This document shows positions 40,814 to 42,414 of a DNA stretch of 42,414 nt, piece by piece. The notes under the pieces are model-generated. The model worked only from the letters and a program-made list of their open reading frames with translations. It searched no databases and was not told the origin of the DNA. Numbering within the stretch: the first letter of the stretch is position 1; every line of letters begins with the position of its first letter. The translations under genes and the position numbers were made by a program. Source of the DNA: Variovorax sp. J22G73 (GTDB lineage: Bacteria; Pseudomonadota; Gammaproteobacteria; Burkholderiales; Burkholderiaceae_C); assembly GCF_030317035.1 (NCBI RefSeq), contig NZ_JASZYK010000024.1, positions 1 to 42,414 of the forward strand. Reading direction: 5' to 3'.

Positions 40814-42091
40814 ATGAAGTTGAAGAATGCGCCCCTGGCGCGGATCGCCCTTGCCTGCCTGGTCGCCACCATGGCCACGGCCAACCCGGCCCAAGCCCAG
40901 ACTCAGGCCCCGCAGCAGACCTACAAGATCGCCTACATCGACCCGCTCTCGGGCCCCTTCGCCAACGTCGGCGAGCTCATGCTGATGCACACGCAGTACG
41001 CCATCGAGGACATCAACGCCAAGGGCGGCGTGCTGGGCGGCACCAAGCTGCAGCTGCTGCAGTTCGACAGCAAGCTCTCGGCGCAGGAGAGCCAGAGCGC
41101 GCTGCAGGCGGCCATCGACCAGGGTGCGAAGGCCATCGTGACGGGCGGCTCGGGCTCCTCGGTGGTCACGGCGCTGGTGCAGTCGGTGGCGCGCTGGAAC
41201 CAGCGCAACCCGGGCCGCGAACTGATCGTGCTGAACCACTCGTCCATCGACCCCGAGATGACGGGCAAGGCCTGCAGCTTCTGGCACTTCCAGACCGAGG
41301 CCAACACGGCGATGAAGATGAAGGCGCTGGCCAACTACATCAAGAAGACGCCGGAAGTGAAGAAGGTGTACCTGCTCAACCAGGACTATGCGCACGGCAA
41401 GCAGTGGGCCAGCTACGGCCGCCAGCTGGTGGGCCTGGCGCGCCCCGACATCCAGTTCGTGGGCGAGACGCTGCACCCTATCGGCCGCGTGAAAGACTTC
41501 GCGCCCTACATCGCGAACGTGAAGCAGAGCGGCGCCGATTCGGTCATCACCGGCAACTGGGGCCAGGACATGACGCTGCTGCTGAAGGCGGCGGGCGACG
41601 CGGGCTACAACCTGCGCTACTTCAACCACAGCGCGGGCTCGGTGCCGGGCACGGTCACGGCGGTGTCGCAGGCCAAGCTGGGGCAGCTGACGTGGGTGGC
41701 GGAATGGCACCCGGGCGAGACCGACACGCCGAAGGTCGACGCGCTGGCCAAGGCCTACAAGGCGAAGACGGGCAAGGACTTTCTGGCGCCGCGCATCGAC
41801 ATGACGCCGCGCCTGCTGGCCGCCGCGATCAACAAGGCGGGCAGCACCGACACGGTGAAGGTGGCGCACGCGCTCGAAGACCTGAACTTCGACTCGGTGG
41901 TGGGGCCGGTGCGCATGCGCGGCGAAGACCACCAGCTGCTGTTGCCACAGGTGGTCAACACCATTGCGCCGGTGGACGGCAAGACGGTGAAGGTCGGCTG
42001 GGAAGGCACGAACTATGGCTTTCGCACGGACGCGATCTACACGGGGAACGAGCTGGCACAGGGCACTGACTGCAAGATGGTTCGTCCCTGA
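40814..42091 (+). CDS. ABC transporter substrate-binding protein, branched-chain amino acid type
   Basis: A periplasmic type I binding protein of 425 residues with a signal peptide (1-28, cut at AQA|Q). It has the LivK/Peripla_BP_6 pattern: KIAYIDPLSGPFANVGELML, EDINAKGGVLGG, TGGSGSSVVTAL, KKVYLLNQDYAHGKQWA and ITGNWGQDMTLLLKAAGDAG. Such proteins bind amino acids, amides or aromatic acids for Liv-type ABC importers. GGAG is about 9 bases upstream of the ATG and the gene begins 26 bases after tetR, so it is probably in the same transcript. Membrane and ATPase genes are not in the window. It likely supplies the substrate of the ligase-carboxylase pair. Confidence 0.92.
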   Translation: MKLKNAPLARIALACLVATMATANPAQAQTQAPQQTYKIAYIDPLSGPFANVGELMLMHTQYAIEDINAKGGVLGGTKLQLLQFDSKLSAQESQSALQAAIDQGAKAIVTGGSGSSVVTALVQSVARWNQRNPGRELIVLNHSSIDPEMTGKACSFWHFQTEANTAMKMKALANYIKKTPEVKKVYLLNQDYAHGKQWASYGRQLVGLARPDIQFVGETLHPIGRVKDFAPYIANVKQSGADSVITGNWGQDMTLLLKAAGDAGYNLRYFNHSAGSVPGTVTAVSQAKLGQLTWVAEWHPGETDTPKVDALAKAYKAKTGKDFLAPRIDMTPRLLAAAINKAGSTDTVKVAHALEDLNFDSVVGPVRMRGEDHQLLLPQVVNTIAPVDGKTVKVGWEGTNYGFRTDAIYTGNELAQGTDCKMVRP

Positions 42092-42146
42092 TTTTTGTTC
42101 TGTCCCTGTTCCGGGCGCTCTTGTTCGGGACGGGTGCGAAGGCCGC

Positions 42147-42216
42147 CGGGTACTCCCCTCCGCGAATGTCCCCCGGCCTGCGGCCTCCTCCTTTATTTCG
42201 CTGCGGGGAGTACCCG
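42147..42216. repeat. Intergenic inverted-repeat element
   Basis: CGGGTACTCCCC (42147-42158) is perfectly repeated in inverse orientation as GGGGAGTACCCG (42205-42216). The pairing continues inward imperfectly to a 30-base pyrimidine-rich loop. The arrangement resembles mobile intergenic palindromic elements I recall in Comamonadaceae. It could also end transcription of the preceding gene, although no U-tract follows. Confidence 0.55.
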
Positions 42217-42296
42217 ACGCCCTGCTCACCTGGGCACGCTGCCGGTGCTCCGCTGATCAAGCACCGCAGCGCATGACGATCACGACGGCGCGGTGC

Positions 42297-42404
42297 CCCT
42301 TTGCGAGAAATGAATGCAAAGGGACTTCTCGCTTCCTGGTCACGGTATCGAGTACCAAGATTGATGTGCGAAGTCAATCTGAAACCTTTGGAAGGAGAAG
42401 CCCC
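42297..42404 (+). promoter_or_regulatory. Structured leader before the gene at the window end
   Basis: Several small perfect inverted repeats follow one another: CCCTTTGC/GCAAAGGG (42297-42323), GCGAGAA/TTCTCGC (42303-42332, mutually exclusive with the first), GGTA/TACC (42344-42356), AGATTGA/TCAATCT (42358-42380) and CCTT/AAGG (42385-42395), the last pairing with the ribosome binding site. This looks like a regulatory 5' leader, type unknown. Confidence 0.45.
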
Positions 42405-42414
42405 ATGAACGAGA
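42405..42414 (+). CDS. Start of a gene cut by the window end
   Basis: ATG AAC GAG (Met-Asn-Glu) follows the strong ribosome binding site GGAAGGAG with about nine bases spacing. Only three codons are visible, so the product is unknown. Confidence 0.55.

Overview
The window is about 42 kb of high-GC DNA with densely packed genes on both strands. It is most likely a chromosome segment of a betaproteobacterium of the order Burkholderiales, probably Comamonadaceae and Variovorax-like. The evidence is a DUF3567 protein (a Burkholderiales-type family), a Bug-type tricarboxylate-transporter binding protein, an AbrB-family permease, a DUF2783 partner of a flavin hydroxylase, and intergenic repeats of a kind I associate with Comamonadaceae. 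The genus is inference. I see no rRNA, tRNA, insertion sequence, prophage or CRISPR array.

Layout. 0.3-4.1 kb: an ABC-F ATPase (Uup-like) and a lipoprotein of the phospholipase D / cardiolipin synthase type. 4.1-9.2 kb (minus strand): a copper-handling cluster made of a TraB/GumN protein, a DUF2946 protein, a TonB-dependent receptor and a fused DUF1775-PCu(A)C copper chaperone. 9.3-10.9 kb: a VOC protein and a MORN-2 repeat protein. 11.1-14.9 kb: Bug binding protein, DUF2783 protein and FAD hydroxylase on the minus strand, with a divergent LuxR-type regulator. 15.0-16.6 kb: a hipBA toxin-antitoxin operon behind four copies of one palindromic operator. 16.6-21.7 kb: a fumarylacetoacetate-hydrolase-family enzyme, DUF3108 protein, DUF3567 protein, AbrB permease and ChaN-like lipoprotein.

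21.7-29.2 kb (minus strand) is the most unusual part. Three genes lie in the order small secreted N/Q-containing protein, CsgG/HfaB-family outer-membrane lipoprotein with an extra OmpA-like domain, and a 1774-residue secreted repeat protein. This matches the hfaA-hfaB-hfaD order of the Caulobacter holdfast anchor, but in an apparently non-stalked betaproteobacterium and with a giant third component. The unit is isolated by intrinsic terminators on both sides. I propose it is a surface anchor/adhesin (possibly amyloid-like) secretion system.

29.4-35.0 kb: omega-amino acid:pyruvate aminotransferase and divergent purU, a trypsin-fold protein that has lost its catalytic residues, a WXXGXW-type secreted protein and an SGNH hydrolase. 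35.0-42.1 kb: a catabolic cluster with a single-chain biotin-dependent acyl-CoA carboxylase coupled to an acyl-CoA ligase, a divergent TetR regulator and a branched-chain-type ABC substrate-binding protein. The last 300 bases hold an intergenic inverted repeat, a strongly structured leader and the first codons of a gene that runs off the window.
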